From Leptolyngbyaceae cyanobacterium JSC-12 (GTDB lineage Bacteria; Cyanobacteriota; Cyanobacteriia; Leptolyngbyales; Leptolyngbyaceae), in contig CM001633.1 in NCBI GenBank assembly GCA_000309945.1, positions 1,014,723-1,078,722 of the forward strand: a stretch of DNA of 64,000 nucleotides, written 5' to 3'. The position numbers and the translations under genes were made by a program. Under the pieces are notes generated by a model. It was not told where the DNA came from and searched no databases. It saw only the letters and a program-made list of their open reading frames with translations. Shown piece by piece: positions 37,432 through 46,815 of the stretch; position 1 is the first letter of the stretch, and the number at the start of each line of letters is the position of its first letter.

Positions 37432-37824
37432 ATGAATCATCATGAATTATTGGGAAGTGTGTCACGACGAGTTATTGCTGGAGGTGCAGCTTTGCTGGCA
37501 CTGGGGTTACTACTGGATATGTATGGTATGCCATCATTTGGGAATCGCCGGAGCATTGCCTCTGCCTGTCAAGAGGTGATGAAATCAGAAGCAACTCTTT
37601 CCAAAACTCAACTTGCCCAATTGCTAACCATCTCTGAAGGAGATAAGAAGCAACGCATTCGTGACATTGTGAAAGAGCCGTACTGCAAACTACCGAGCTT
37701 ACAAATTCGGGCAGGTGCAACCGCACAGCGAGAGGCCTATCCCTTGGAATTTGATCGCGACACATGGCTGGTGGTGTTGTACGAAGGTGACCAGTACACT
37801 GGTTATCGATTTGCGACACAGTAG
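37432..37824 (+). CDS. Hypothetical protein with N-terminal membrane segment
   Basis: The product is 130 residues from ATG 37432 (MNHHELLGSVSRRVIAGGAA). A single hydrophobic helix (VIAGGAALLALGLLLDMYGM) is followed by a soluble domain. This starts SACQEVMKSEATLSKTQLAQ, continues LLTISEGDKKQRIRDIVKEP and ends in beta-rich sequence with WLVVLYEGDQYTGYRF. The layout suggests a membrane-tethered extracytoplasmic or cytoplasmic domain. No known family can be assigned with confidence. It lies 17 bases after the Pro/Gln-rich membrane gene and converges with the glyoxalase-type gene 7 bases downstream. Confidence 0.75.
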   Translation: MNHHELLGSVSRRVIAGGAALLALGLLLDMYGMPSFGNRRSIASACQEVMKSEATLSKTQLAQLLTISEGDKKQRIRDIVKEPYCKLPSLQIRAGATAQREAYPLEFDRDTWLVVLYEGDQYTGYRFATQ

Positions 37825-37831
37825 CCAGTAG

Positions 37832-38212
37832 CTATATTTCATAGACTTCTAGCGGCAAACCGTCTGGGTCCTTGAAGAAGGTAAAGCGTTTGCCTGTGAG
37901 GTGATCGAGGCGAATCGGTTCAGTAAGGATGCCTTTGCTGTTGAGATCGGCGATCGCAGCCTCCAAATTCTCAACCTTAAATGCCAGATGACGTAATCCG
38001 CAAGCTTCAGGGTTGTTGACCCGCTGAGGCGGATCAGGAAACGAAAACAACTCAATCCGATCAGTCTCTCCCACTTGCAAGTCCAGCTTGTAGGAATTTC
38101 GGGCTTCTCGATAAGTTTCCTGAAGGATGGGAAATCCGAGCAATTCTACATAGAACCGTTTAGAGCGCTCATAGTCTGAGCAAATAATGGCAACGTGGTG
38201 AATGCCGCGCAT
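37832..38212 (-). CDS. VOC-family protein (glyoxalase/YaeR-like)
   Basis: The product is 126 residues from ATG 38212 (MRGIHHVAIICSDYERSKRF). It has two beta-alpha-beta-beta-beta modules of the vicinal oxygen chelate fold. Candidate metal ligands are His5/His6 in the first strand, the GLRHLAF histidine, and the final glutamate in DPDGLPLEVYEI. This resembles the SMU508/YaeR lactoylglutathione-lyase-like group, small metal enzymes of uncertain substrate. It is not proof of glyoxalase I activity. The gene is encoded opposite to, and 7 bases from, the preceding gene, and is followed on its own strand by nothing recognisable. Confidence 0.85.
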   Translation of the reverse strand: MRGIHHVAIICSDYERSKRFYVELLGFPILQETYREARNSYKLDLQVGETDRIELFSFPDPPQRVNNPEACGLRHLAFKVENLEAAIADLNSKGILTEPIRLDHLTGKRFTFFKDPDGLPLEVYEI

Positions 38213-38294
38213 GGAAGATGAACAATAGAAGATTGGCGATAGAAGATTGAAATGCAGCGTGCCCCTGGCTCATCTCACCTCTGCAATCTACAAT

Positions 38295-39197
38295 CTAAAC
38301 CACTGGCAAAATCATGCCTTCCCGTGCCAGCACACTGTTGGGAAAAACGGCTTCAACCTGAGCTTCGACATTATCTAAGAAGTCATCGGAGTGATTGGGG
38401 TCGTGGTGAAAAACGACCAGTTTTTTTACACCCGCAGCTTTGGCAGCTTTTACTGCTTCTTGCCAGGTAGAATGCCCCCAGCCTTTTTTGGGTGCTTTGG
38501 GATCGTGATATTCTTCGTCAGTGTAGCAGGCATCGTAAATTAAAACGTCAGCATTGCGAGCAAGATGTAGCAAGTTTTCGTCCAGGTGGTCGGGGTAATG
38601 TTCTGTATCGGTAGCATAAACAGCCGTGCGTCCCTGCCAGGTAATCCGGTAACCCATTGCTGTGTTGGGATGGTTGAGGGAGCCTGTTTCAATCGTGATG
38701 TCTCCCAACTGCATTACGTCACCAGGGAAGAGGTCGTAAAACTTCAGGTCAGACTGCATTACCTGCATCGGCACCGGAAAGTTAGGATGTAACATCTGGT
38801 CATGAAGGCGTTGCTTCATCGTGGCACCGTTGGGCGCGATCGCTCCATAAATATGAAAGCAGTTGCCCTTAATAAAAGCAGGCACAAAAAAGGGAAAGCC
38901 CTGAATATGATCCCAATGGGAATGGGTAAAGAACATGTAGGCTTCTACAGGCATTTGCTTCAACAGCGATTTTCCTAACAGTCGTAAGCCCGTTCCTCCA
39001 TCAAAAATCAGGCGCTTACCATCCACTCGCATTTCCACACAGGAGGTGTTACCACCATAACGAACCGTTTCGCTACCAGGAGAGGGGATGCTACCTCGAA
39101 CCCCCCAAAACTGGATAACAAAATCAGTTGGGGAACTCATCTCCTGAACTGGTTCTTGAGTAGCCTCTGCCGTAGAAGTTGATTCAAGCTCTGACAT
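38295..39197 (-). CDS. Metallo-beta-lactamase-fold hydrolase
   Basis: The product is 300 residues from ATG 39197. It has a 25-residue polar N-tail, then [20 protein letters not shown] typical of the cyanobacterial group of the MBL superfamily. The zinc motif HxHxDH is present in [15 protein letters not shown]. Later ligands are in [23 protein letters not shown] and [12 protein letters not shown]. Such proteins hydrolyse phosphodiesters or cyclic nucleotides, among other substrates; the substrate here is unknown. Its first 14 bases overlap the end of panD, so translation is coupled to that gene. The link to pantothenate synthesis is positional only. Confidence 0.87.
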   Translation of the reverse strand: MSELESTSTAEATQEPVQEMSSPTDFVIQFWGVRGSIPSPGSETVRYGGNTSCVEMRVDGKRLIFDGGTGLRLLGKSLLKQMPVEAYMFFTHSHWDHIQGFPFFVPAFIKGNCFHIYGAIAPNGATMKQRLHDQMLHPNFPVPMQVMQSDLKFYDLFPGDVMQLGDITIETGSLNHPNTAMGYRITWQGRTAVYATDTEHYPDHLDENLLHLARNADVLIYDACYTDEEYHDPKAPKKGWGHSTWQEAVKAAKAAGVKKLVVFHHDPNHSDDFLDNVEAQVEAVFPNSVLAREGMILPVV

Positions 39198-39591
39198 TGT
39201 CTATTACGTTTGCCTTTTCTAGCAGGTCTGTGTATTGGTGGACTTGAAGCGGACGGTTTTGGTCATCAACCAGGACGACAGTAGGAGAATAGGATTTCAG
39301 TTCTTCTGGAGACAGTTGCCCGTAGGTCATAATGATCAGGCGATCACCAACCATTCCCAACCGAGCTGCAGCACCATTTAACTGAATATCTCCTGAGCCA
39401 GCAGGAGCAGCAATTGCATACGTAATCAAACGCTCTCCATTTGAAACATTCACAACTTGCACCTGCTCATAAGGTAGAATGCCCGCAGAGTGAAGCAAAA
39501 TCTCATCAATACTTATACTACCAACGTAATTTAAATTGGCAGCCGTTAGAGTGCATTGATGAATTTTGGATAGAAGAAATGTACGATACAT
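39184..39591 (-). CDS. panD: Aspartate 1-decarboxylase
   Basis: The product is 135 residues from ATG 39591 ([20 protein letters not shown]). This pyruvoyl enzyme converts L-aspartate to beta-alanine for pantothenate and coenzyme A. The self-cleavage site G24-S25 is intact in [13 protein letters not shown]25 becomes the pyruvoyl group. K9 ([11 protein letters not shown]) and the later [20 protein letters not shown] and [19 protein letters not shown] match the double-psi barrel. A GGA motif (CAGGAT) directly precedes the start. A perfect 8-bp stem hairpin lies a few bases upstream in the leader. The 3' end overlaps the MBL-fold hydrolase by 14 bases. Confidence 0.95.
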   Translation of the reverse strand: MYRTFLLSKIHQCTLTAANLNYVGSISIDEILLHSAGILPYEQVQVVNVSNGERLITYAIAAPAGSGDIQLNGAAARLGMVGDRLIIMTYGQLSPEELKSYSPTVVLVDDQNRPLQVHQYTDLLEKANVIDNVRA

Positions 39592-39602
39592 ATCCTGAAA
39601 AT

Positions 39603-39622
39603 GCTTCTTAAGCGTAAGAAGC
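39603..39622 (-). promoter_or_regulatory. Perfect hairpin in the panD 5' leader
   Basis: GCTTCTTA-AGCG-TAAGAAGC is an 8-bp perfect stem with a 4-base loop. It ends about 11 bases before the panD ATG and sits just above its ribosome-binding site. It may modulate translation or stabilise the mRNA; no known riboswitch class is recognised. Confidence 0.5.
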
Positions 39623-39735
39623 GCTGTTTAACGAGTCACCCTGGATACTACTGGATACTGTATATTTCTCATTTTGTGAGAAACAACAGGGTCACAGATG
39701 GCTAAAAAGGCAGAAAACTTAACAAATCTTCATAT

Positions 39736-39770
39736 ATCAGAGACCTAGAATAGTGCTCTAAGTCTCTGAT
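39736..39770 (-). terminator. Hairpin after ppa, likely terminator
   Basis: ATCAGAGACCTAGA (39736-39749) and TCTAAGTCTCTGAT (39757-39770) pair over 14 bp with one mismatch around a 7-base loop. The hairpin begins 33 bases after the ppa stop. The following bases on that strand are AT-rich but not a clean U-run, so this could be a terminator or an mRNA-stabilising stem. Confidence 0.5.
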
Positions 39771-39802
39771 TATAATTCCTTATCTCCTAAGTGGGTTAGA
39801 TT

Positions 39803-40318
39803 TTATTTAGTGCTACCTGCCTTAATGCACTGCTCAACCAGTGGTATCACCTGGTCAACATCCTTCCAGCCTAAAATCTCGGTCACCTTGTTTTCCAGAT
39901 TTTTGTAAGTTCTAAAGAACTCAGCAATTTCATCCAGACGGTGGGGGGCTACATCCGCAAGTGACTTGACCTGTGCATAGCGGGGGTCTTTATCAGGTAC
40001 ACAGAGGATCTTCTCGTCGCGATCGCCACCATCAATCATCTCCAACATCCCAATGGGGCGTGCCGCAATGATGCATCCCGGAAACGTTGGCTGATCCAGC
40101 ATTACCATGCCATCAAGCGGATCGCCATCATCCGCCAGGGTGTTGGGAACAAAACCATAGTCGAAGGGATACTGCACTGAGGCATAGAGCACACGATCCA
40201 GGGCGAACGCATTCAAGTCCTTGTCGAACTCATACTTATTTTTACTCCCGCCTGGAATTTCGATCAGGATATTTAGCAGACCTGGTTTTGGTTGAGGCGG
40301 AATACGAGATAAATCCAC
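39803..40318 (-). CDS. ppa: Inorganic pyrophosphatase, family I
   Basis: The product is 171 residues. I chose the GTG at 40318 (starting [20 protein letters not shown]). GGGAGA lies 6 bases upstream, and cyanobacterial homologues begin at this point. An ATG six codons earlier is possible but contains that Shine-Dalgarno. The enzyme hydrolyses pyrophosphate to phosphate and so pulls biosynthetic reactions forward. Active-site residues are visible in [25 protein letters not shown], the signature DDGDPLDG, and [13 protein letters not shown] with DPRY. It is a soluble hexamer by family. The gene is followed by a hairpin and then panD. Confidence 0.95.
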   Translation of the reverse strand: MDLSRIPPQPKPGLLNILIEIPGGSKNKYEFDKDLNAFALDRVLYASVQYPFDYGFVPNTLADDGDPLDGMVMLDQPTFPGCIIAARPIGMLEMIDGGDRDEKILCVPDKDPRYAQVKSLADVAPHRLDEIAEFFRTYKNLENKVTEILGWKDVDQVIPLVEQCIKAGSTK

Positions 40319-40450
40319 AGCGTTTCTCCCAAACAATCAACATCAACGAGGATTCTTCCTCGACTAGCATTTTAAGGGAATACGGGACGATGGAGAGAGC
40401 AAGCAGGCAAGGGAGGCAGAAGTCAGAAAATAAAGCCGCATTTAGCCGCC

Positions 40451-41263
40451 TTATTCCCAATTCCCGATTCCCTTCACTAGCGGCAAAAATACCGGAACCA
40501 GTTCTGCCTTACTCGTGACTAGGGTAGGGTAGGTGCGATCGCTATAGTCTTTACCTGGCTGGAGTGGAAAAATGGGATTAGGTTCTAGAGCAGTCCACGT
40601 AGCACCAGCAGCTTGGGTGATCGCCCAGACAGCAGCGATGTCCCAAATTTTTGGCGTGGCTTCTACACCGCCGAGTGACCATCCTGCTGCCACGGTAAGC
40701 AGATTGTAAGTGGCAACGCCCAACATCCGAATTTTGCAAGGAATCGGATGTTGCAGAATAGAGATGCTACGGGCACAAAGGTTGAAGAAATGATTGGGAC
40801 TGGGTTGCTCAGCACTGGTGCAGATAGGATGCCGATTGAGGCAGGCTCCCGTGGGCATCTCTAAGCCAGAATCACCCCGCCAATAGCCATGAAAAAATTG
40901 GCGTAGGGGCGGAATGTGAACAGAGCCAAAAACGGGAGTGCCTTTGTAGAGTAAACCGAGGGAGATCCCCCAGAGCGGCAAACCACGGGCAAAGTTGGTG
41001 GTGCCGTCAACAGGGTCAATAATCCAGCACCAGTCAGTAGCCGGAAAGATGTGTTCCACCTCTTCGCTAAGTACGCCGTGGTCAGGAAAGGTTTGGTGGA
41101 TGGCAATCCTCAGCTCTTCGTCTGCCCAGCGATCGCTCTGGGTCACCAAACTGCCATCGGCTTTTTCGGCTGCCTGGGCAAAACCCACGTCTTGCAGTAA
41201 GTGATCGCCGACTCGATGCGTAGTCGTTTCAGCAAAATCCAGTACTTGAGTCCAAAAGTCCAT
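40451..41263 (-). CDS. Inositol monophosphatase family protein
   Basis: The product is 270 residues from ATG 41263 (MDFWTQVLDFAETTTHRVGD). A GTG three codons earlier is an alternative. This Mg2+/Li+-sensitive phosphatase fold shows the metal-binding motifs LSEEVEH, IIDPVDGTTNFARGLPLWG and KIWDIAAVWAITQAAGA. In cyanobacteria such proteins may act on inositol-1-phosphate or other sugar phosphates (or fructose bisphosphate or PAP); the substrate cannot be read from sequence. It lies about 130 bases upstream of ppa on the same strand, possibly as part of one transcript. Confidence 0.88.
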   Translation of the reverse strand: MDFWTQVLDFAETTTHRVGDHLLQDVGFAQAAEKADGSLVTQSDRWADEELRIAIHQTFPDHGVLSEEVEHIFPATDWCWIIDPVDGTTNFARGLPLWGISLGLLYKGTPVFGSVHIPPLRQFFHGYWRGDSGLEMPTGACLNRHPICTSAEQPSPNHFFNLCARSISILQHPIPCKIRMLGVATYNLLTVAAGWSLGGVEATPKIWDIAAVWAITQAAGATWTALEPNPIFPLQPGKDYSDRTYPTLVTSKAELVPVFLPLVKGIGNWE

Positions 41264-41429
41264 TGGGCACACAAAGGGAATGGGACTTTCCTAATCTACT
41301 GCTTCTATCTCCCAGTCAAACCTCAACCGTTCAACAACTTGCCTATTAGGTTGCAATTTACTCCCTCACCCAATTTTCGCCATAATCACACTAAAATCGC
41401 ACTATGGAAGCATGTCAAATAACTGTTGC

Positions 41430-42857
41430 CTAATCGCTATCGCTGGCAATCACAGCGGCGATCGCATCTTTTGCGTTCATCTTAAACTCTTGCACACTGA
41501 CCCGACGCAATAAGAAAATTGCTGCAATCATGCAGACTGCTTGCAGCAAGAAAACCAAGCTATAGGCAGTCACCAAGTCAGACGTTAAGCGTTTGCCAAT
41601 GTCGAGAGTGGCACCACCAATAACTGTTGCCAGTCCTCGGGCGATCGCCTGCGACAACCCCCATGCACCGATAAAAGTTCCGGCAGTTTCTGCTGCAGTC
41701 AAGTCCAGCATCAAGGTCACTGCACCCGTCGTCGTCACACCAGATGCCAGCCCAAAGATCAGCAGCGCCATTTGCAAAAACTTAGGATTGGCTGTGAAGC
41801 CTGCCGCAATCACCAACGTCAACGTCAACACCACACCTTGACAGCCCAGAGCTGCCGTCTTCTGTTTGCCAAGACGAGGGGCCAGGAAAAAGCCCGCTCC
41901 CAAGATACCAATCAAAGTACCGATGCCCCAGAAGGCGTTGAGTGTAGCAGTTGATCCGGCAGGCATATTGAAGACTTCGCCCCCGTAAGGCTCCAACACT
42001 GCATCTTGTAGAAACAAGCCCAGCGTCATTGCCAGCAAAAAGGTGAAAAAGAAGCGCGTTTGACGGCTGGCAGTCAGAATTTTCCAGGCACGTCCCAGGG
42101 TAATTTGCTGCTCGGTATCGTGTCCCTGAGTTCTCACCGAAAAGCGCGAATATTTCTTCTCAACGCCCCAGGTTGCTACAAGCGCCAGTCCTACTACAAT
42201 CCAGGGCACTACAAGAAACAACCGATTAATGCTGCTTTGCAACACTTCCAGAGATGGATTAGTTCCGACCTGGCGTAGCATAATCCCAATGGTAATAGCA
42301 CCAATGATCGTGCCACCAATCAACATTGCCCAGTCCACGCCAACAATTCGCGATCGCTCCTCTTCCTCCGTTACATCCACTAGCAACGTAGCAAATGGAG
42401 TAGAACTACACCCAACGGCAATGCCATAAATCCCAAACAGTGCCGCCAACAAGCCCGTCCAGGCATAGGTGGAAAAACTCCAACCTGCGCTTTCTAAGCT
42501 AGCTCCTACTTGCCACATCACCTGCACCGCAATAAATGCCGTCACCGCGAGTCCAATAGCACCACAAAGAACATAGCCTGTTCGATGCATACCCAAAATT
42601 GGGCGTGTATCCGACTGTTGCCCAAACCAAACGCGGGTTGGAGCAACGAAGAGAGTCACAGCGAGAACAGCACTGGCGATCGTGGCGGGTACGCCCAGTT
42701 CCTTAATTAACACCCGGTTGAGCAACCCGAACAACAACACTGACATCATCCCCAGCCCAAGCTGAAATAACCCCAACCGCATCATAGTAAGGAGATTAAC
42801 GCGAGGGAGAAGGGCAGTATTAGCCGAGGGCAAATCAGAGTAATGGTTGCGTTCCAT
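41430..42857 (-). CDS. PucC/BCH1-family major facilitator transporter
   Basis: The product is 475 residues from ATG 42857 (MERNHYSDLPSANTALLPRV). It has twelve predicted membrane helices and the PucC group motifs TMMRLGLFQLGLGMMSVLLF, LNRVLIKELGVPA, DTRPILGMHRTGYVLCG and DVTEEEERSRIVGVDWAM. PucC-like proteins in phototrophs assist delivery or assembly of chlorophyll with light-harvesting proteins; in cyanobacteria the exact cargo is unsettled. The upstream region, shared with the divergent aldo/keto reductase, contains a CCCCT/AGGGG hairpin at 42897-42914 in its 5' leader. It is expected in the thylakoid membrane. Confidence 0.88.
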   Translation of the reverse strand: MERNHYSDLPSANTALLPRVNLLTMMRLGLFQLGLGMMSVLLFGLLNRVLIKELGVPATIASAVLAVTLFVAPTRVWFGQQSDTRPILGMHRTGYVLCGAIGLAVTAFIAVQVMWQVGASLESAGWSFSTYAWTGLLAALFGIYGIAVGCSSTPFATLLVDVTEEEERSRIVGVDWAMLIGGTIIGAITIGIMLRQVGTNPSLEVLQSSINRLFLVVPWIVVGLALVATWGVEKKYSRFSVRTQGHDTEQQITLGRAWKILTASRQTRFFFTFLLAMTLGLFLQDAVLEPYGGEVFNMPAGSTATLNAFWGIGTLIGILGAGFFLAPRLGKQKTAALGCQGVVLTLTLVIAAGFTANPKFLQMALLIFGLASGVTTTGAVTLMLDLTAAETAGTFIGAWGLSQAIARGLATVIGGATLDIGKRLTSDLVTAYSLVFLLQAVCMIAAIFLLRRVSVQEFKMNAKDAIAAVIASDSD

Positions 42858-43019
42858 ATCTAGAGTTAGAAACGATTCAAAAACGAAGGCGTGAAACCCC
42901 TCTTTCAAAAGGGGCTTGATCGACCTTGCTTTCTAGAATAAAGCCCGGAGAGGGTTTGTATCGCGTTAGACTCAAAGTTGTAACGTTCTGTAAAGCTCTT
43001 GAGGGATAGATTTGTGGAT

Positions 43020-43961
43020 ATGATTGCGCTTAAACCTAACGGACCTAGCATCGCGCCTCTGGGCATTGGAACCTGGCAGTGGGGCGACAAGCTGTTTTGG
43101 AGCTATGGCAAAGATTATGGTGCAGACCAGGTACGAGCGGCATTCTTTGCGGCGTTGGAAGCAGGCGTGTGTTTCTTTGACACGGCGGAGGTCTATGGCT
43201 TAGGCGAATCCGAGCGGCTCTTGGGGCAGTTTATGAAGGAAACGGATCAACCCGTTCAAGTGGCAACTAAGTATTTCCCCTTGCCCTGGCGATTTGGTCC
43301 TCAAGCCGTAGAAGATACCTTAACTGCCAGCCTCAAACGGCTCCAGGTGGAGCACATCCCGCTGTACCAAGTTCATGCCCCGCTGGATTTTCTCATGGGA
43401 CAACGCACGCTGATGAATGCACTGGCAGACGAGGTAGAGAAGGGTAGAATTGGCGCGATCGGCATCAGCAACTACTCCGCCGAGCAAATGCGGAAAGCTC
43501 ACAAATACCTGGCAGCACGAGGAATTCCACTTGCAGTCAACCAGGTACGCTACTCGTTGTTAAGTCGGCAAATCGAAAGCAACGGCATTTTCGAAACAGC
43601 ACGGGAACTAGGCATTACGATTCTTGCCTACAGTCCTCTGGCACAAGGGCTGCTCACCGGCAAGTACACGCCTGAATCAGCTCCCACTCCCGAGGGTGCC
43701 CGTCGGATTGATCCACGATTTAAAGAAAAAGGACTGGAAAAAATTGCCCCCTTGATCAATACGTTGAAGCGAATTGGCGAAACTCATCAACGCACTCCGG
43801 CTCAAGTTGCGCTCAACTGGTTAATTGCTCAGGGCAATGTTATCCCAATTCCCGGTGCAAAAAATGCAGAGCAGGCGCGACAAAATGCAGGCGCGTTGGG
43901 CTGGAGTTTGAGTCCGGATGAGGTCGGCGAGATTGAAGAGTTGAGTCGAGGGTGGAGGTAG
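43020..43961 (+). CDS. Aldo/keto reductase
   Basis: The product is 313 residues from ATG 43020 (MIALKPNGPSIAPLGIGTWQ). This TIM-barrel oxidoreductase uses NADPH to reduce aldehydes or ketones. The catalytic tetrad is visible: Asp and Tyr in FFDTAEVYGLGESERLLG, Lys in VATKYFPLPW, and His in YQVHAPLD. The NADPH-binding end has IPIPGAKNAEQARQNAGALG. The substrate is unknown. The gene is divergent from the PucC-like transporter with a 162-base gap. A short purine-rich stretch separates it from the next gene on the same strand. Confidence 0.92.
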   Translation: MIALKPNGPSIAPLGIGTWQWGDKLFWSYGKDYGADQVRAAFFAALEAGVCFFDTAEVYGLGESERLLGQFMKETDQPVQVATKYFPLPWRFGPQAVEDTLTASLKRLQVEHIPLYQVHAPLDFLMGQRTLMNALADEVEKGRIGAIGISNYSAEQMRKAHKYLAARGIPLAVNQVRYSLLSRQIESNGIFETARELGITILAYSPLAQGLLTGKYTPESAPTPEGARRIDPRFKEKGLEKIAPLINTLKRIGETHQRTPAQVALNWLIAQGNVIPIPGAKNAEQARQNAGALGWSLSPDEVGEIEELSRGWR

Positions 43962-44027
43962 GAGAATGGGAATAGGGGATGGGGAGATAGGGAAGATGGA
44001 AAAGATAAAAGATAAGGAGACAGGGAG

Positions 44028-44543
44028 ATGGGGTTGTTTCGGGATTGGGGTTTTAGTACGGCCAGTTGGCGGGGAGAACGGGGGGAGTATTGGGTGCTGG
44101 CTCAAGTTCTGCTGATTCTGGGGTTTTTGGTGTTCCCGGTCTATCGCCTTGCCAGTTGGGAGAGTTGGTTGAGTTCTCCAGTGATCTACTGGCTGAGGGG
44201 TTGGGCGATCGCGTTCGCAATTGTAAGTCTGTTGTTCTTTGCAAAGGGCTTGCTGGATTTGGGCACAAATCTGACTCCCTTGCCGCATCCCCGTGATGAT
44301 GGAGAACTAGTGCAATCCGGGATTTATAGCATTGTTCGCCATCCAGTTTATAGTGGGGTGATTTTTGCGGCGGTCGCGTGGGCACTCTATCAAGTAAGCC
44401 TGCCTCATCTAATCGGCGTCTTCATCTTCCTGGTTTTCTTTGATGCCAAAGCCCGTCAGGAGGAGAATTGGCTGATTCAAAAGCATCCTGAGTACACTGA
44501 GTATCGTCAGCGGGTCAAGAAACTGATTCCGTGGATTTATTAA
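44028..44543 (+). CDS. Isoprenylcysteine methyltransferase-like membrane protein
   Basis: The product is 171 residues from ATG 44028 (MGLFRDWGFSTASWRGERGE). Four or five membrane helices precede the family motif. The motif ELVQSGIYSIVRHPVYSGVI, followed by EENWLIQKHPEYTEYRQRVK, is the ICMT/PEMT SAM-binding signature (RHPxY...EExxL...Y..Y). Bacterial members methylate diverse lipids or quinone-like substrates; farnesyl-cysteine is not expected here. The substrate is unknown. It follows the aldo/keto reductase by 66 bases on the same strand. Confidence 0.85.
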   Translation: MGLFRDWGFSTASWRGERGEYWVLAQVLLILGFLVFPVYRLASWESWLSSPVIYWLRGWAIAFAIVSLLFFAKGLLDLGTNLTPLPHPRDDGELVQSGIYSIVRHPVYSGVIFAAVAWALYQVSLPHLIGVFIFLVFFDAKARQEENWLIQKHPEYTEYRQRVKKLIPWIY

Positions 44544-44667
44544 TCTCAACTAAATGAGGCGCATCCAACTCAATAGATGCCTGCTTATGCAGAAGTTGAA
44601 TTGGTAGAAGCGATCGCTGGGCTACATAAACTCACTTCTAGGAAAAATCCAGATCCCTAGACACCAT

Positions 44668-45030
44668 ATGTATAAAGTTTTGATTGTAGATGACAGCCCA
44701 ACCGTGCGGGAAATGGTTTCCGAGCAACTTCGTGGCAGCGGGTTTGAGGTGATTGAAGCAGTGGATGGAGAGGAGGCGATCGCTAAAATCCAGATAGCCC
44801 CGCCCGACATTGTAGTGACTGATATTGTAATGCCCCGCAAGAACGGCTACGAACTCACACGCTGGCTCAAAAATGAACCAGGGACAAAACACATTCCAGT
44901 AGTGATGTGCACCAGTAAAGGTGAAGAATTTGACATCTACTGGGGTATGAAACAAGGAGCCGATGCTTACATTACGAAACCTTACCACCCACCTGATTTA
45001 GTTGCAGCCGTAAAGCGGCTATTGAGGTGA
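44668..45030 (+). CDS. CheY/PilH-like response regulator, single REC domain
   Basis: The product is 120 residues from ATG 44668, consisting only of a receiver domain. The acidic pair D8/D9, the phospho-acceptor D52 (PPDIVVTDIVMPRKNGYEL), a conserved T/S at MCTSKG and the lysine in YITKPYHPPDL are all present. Stand-alone receivers like this act in type IV pilus and phototaxis relays (PilG/PilH) or similar phosphorelays in cyanobacteria. The W-G-M-K-Q-G-A-D-A-Y-I-T-K-P stretch resembles PilH. No kinase gene is adjacent; the nearest is the hybrid kinase at 49763. Confidence 0.9.
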   Translation: MYKVLIVDDSPTVREMVSEQLRGSGFEVIEAVDGEEAIAKIQIAPPDIVVTDIVMPRKNGYELTRWLKNEPGTKHIPVVMCTSKGEEFDIYWGMKQGADAYITKPYHPPDLVAAVKRLLR

Positions 45031-45132
45031 TCATAGTTTAATCCGGTTAGGAATCTTGCCGTACTCTGACAGGAAAGCTTGTATCTCTAAAGTTTTGCTA
45101 ACCTGAAAACAGACCCATTTGCCCCTGTTCTC

Positions 45133-46776
45133 GTGAATCGCACGATTGTTTGGTTTCGTCGAGATCTCCGAATCGCGGATCATGCACCAATTTACCGGGC
45201 GGCTTTGCGGGGTGCGGTGATTCCTGTGTTTGTCTTTGATCGCGCCCTATTGCACCATCCTGAAACAGCACCTGCACGGGTCGAGTTTTTGCTACAAGCC
45301 CTGATGTCGCTAGATCAGGAGTTGCGCGATCGCGGTGGTCGGTTAATTATTCGGTCTGGTGATCCAGTAACAGTTTTACCTAACTTAATTCGGGAAACTG
45401 AAGCCGATGGCATCTATGCCCATATTGATTTTGAGCGGATTTATGGACGAGTACGAGATGCCCGGTTGAATCAGGCTCTAGCAGAACAAGGGCTTAAAAT
45501 TCGCTGGTTTGAGCCATTAGGCACCACCCCTGATCTGATTCCCTATCCAGCCTATCGTGACCTGTGGTACGCCCACATGGAAGCAGATCTCATTCCCACC
45601 CCAACACGCATTGACACTCCAGAAACTATTCTCAGCGACCCAATTCCTACTTTGACAGAACTGGGGCATGTATCGGATGGCAAACCTATTCCACCTGCCA
45701 GCATTCATGCTGCCCGTCGGCTTTTGCAAGAATTTTTGGATGAAAAAAGCGATCGCTACTACTGGCAACTGTCCTATCCCAGTGCTGAAGCTACCACTGG
45801 ACTTAGCCCTCACATTAAATTTGGTGTGATTTCAATTCGGGAATGTTACCAGACTGCCAAAGCAATCGAACCCATTGCCGACTGGCGGGTAGAGCGCAGC
45901 CAGAAACAACTGATCGCCCGTATACGCTGGGGTAGCGGCTTTGCCCAACGATTCCGCTATATGCCTCAGCTAGAAGTGCGATCGCTGTATCGGGTGTTTG
46001 ATGAAGACGGCTGGGATTTTGATGAAGCACTCTACCAAGCGTGGCAAGCTGGACAAACCGGATTTCCCATCGTCGATGCGGCGGCACGTTGCCTCCAGGC
46101 GACTGGCGGTTGGAAAGAGCTAAACTTCCGTTCCCGCGCGCTCTACTCCAGTTTCCTCAGCAACCTCTTGGGGATGGATTGGCGTTATGGAGCGCTTCAC
46201 TTCATGCGGCATCTAATTGATGGCGATTGCCCAATTGACCATTACCAGTGGGCAATGCAGGCAGGAGTGACCCACTGTGTGGATAAAACCTGGACTCGGA
46301 TTTACAACCCTGAGCAAGTCGCGGTCGATCGCTGCGATCCCGATGGCGCTTTCATCAAACGTTGGGTGCCGGAATTGGAACATTTACCTGCTGAATTATT
46401 GGGAACCCCGCCCCCTACAAAAGGCTATCCCGCTCCAATTTTGAACTACAAACAAGCACGACAAAAGCGGGTGAAACAACTGGAACACCAACGCCAAAAA
46501 TTTCTCCATCAAGACAATGTGGTGCCTTATTTAGGGCGGTTACCGCAAGACTTGCCCCCCTTTGGCAGCGATCGCTATCCCAGCGAGGTTTCCTGGGCAA
46601 AAATTCCAGATCCTGATTTGTTTCCTGCGGCGATCGATCTGGATACATTAGATTTAGACCAGGCAAAAGCCATCCGCACCTGGTTCGTTGCCCACGTTGA
46701 AATCCCCCCCCGAAAAATCACCAAACGCCGCAAACCCAAGCCCAAATCAAATGAGATTCAGTTGAGTTTGCTTTGA
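45133..46776 (+). CDS. Cryptochrome/DNA photolyase family flavoprotein
   Basis: The product is 547 residues from a GTG start at 45133 (MNRTIVWFRRDLRIADHAPI). The N-terminal Rossmann antenna domain (1-140) is followed by the helical FAD-binding domain. The latter has LSYPSAEATTGLSPHIKFGV, GFPIVDAAARCLQATGGWKE, LLGMDWRYGALHFMRHLIDG and TRIYNPEQVAVDRCDP. These are hallmarks of class I CPD photolyases and related cryptochromes, which use blue light to split pyrimidine dimers. The C-terminal 100 residues are a basic, family-typical extension (ITKRRKPKPKSNEIQLSLL). Repair activity versus signalling cannot be decided here. No operon partners are evident. Confidence 0.88.
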   Translation: MNRTIVWFRRDLRIADHAPIYRAALRGAVIPVFVFDRALLHHPETAPARVEFLLQALMSLDQELRDRGGRLIIRSGDPVTVLPNLIRETEADGIYAHIDFERIYGRVRDARLNQALAEQGLKIRWFEPLGTTPDLIPYPAYRDLWYAHMEADLIPTPTRIDTPETILSDPIPTLTELGHVSDGKPIPPASIHAARRLLQEFLDEKSDRYYWQLSYPSAEATTGLSPHIKFGVISIRECYQTAKAIEPIADWRVERSQKQLIARIRWGSGFAQRFRYMPQLEVRSLYRVFDEDGWDFDEALYQAWQAGQTGFPIVDAAARCLQATGGWKELNFRSRALYSSFLSNLLGMDWRYGALHFMRHLIDGDCPIDHYQWAMQAGVTHCVDKTWTRIYNPEQVAVDRCDPDGAFIKRWVPELEHLPAELLGTPPPTKGYPAPILNYKQARQKRVKQLEHQRQKFLHQDNVVPYLGRLPQDLPPFGSDRYPSEVSWAKIPDPDLFPAAIDLDTLDLDQAKAIRTWFVAHVEIPPRKITKRRKPKPKSNEIQLSLL

Positions 46777-46815
46777 TAGTTGCAAACGGTAGTGAACTTA
46801 CATTTGTAGCATTGA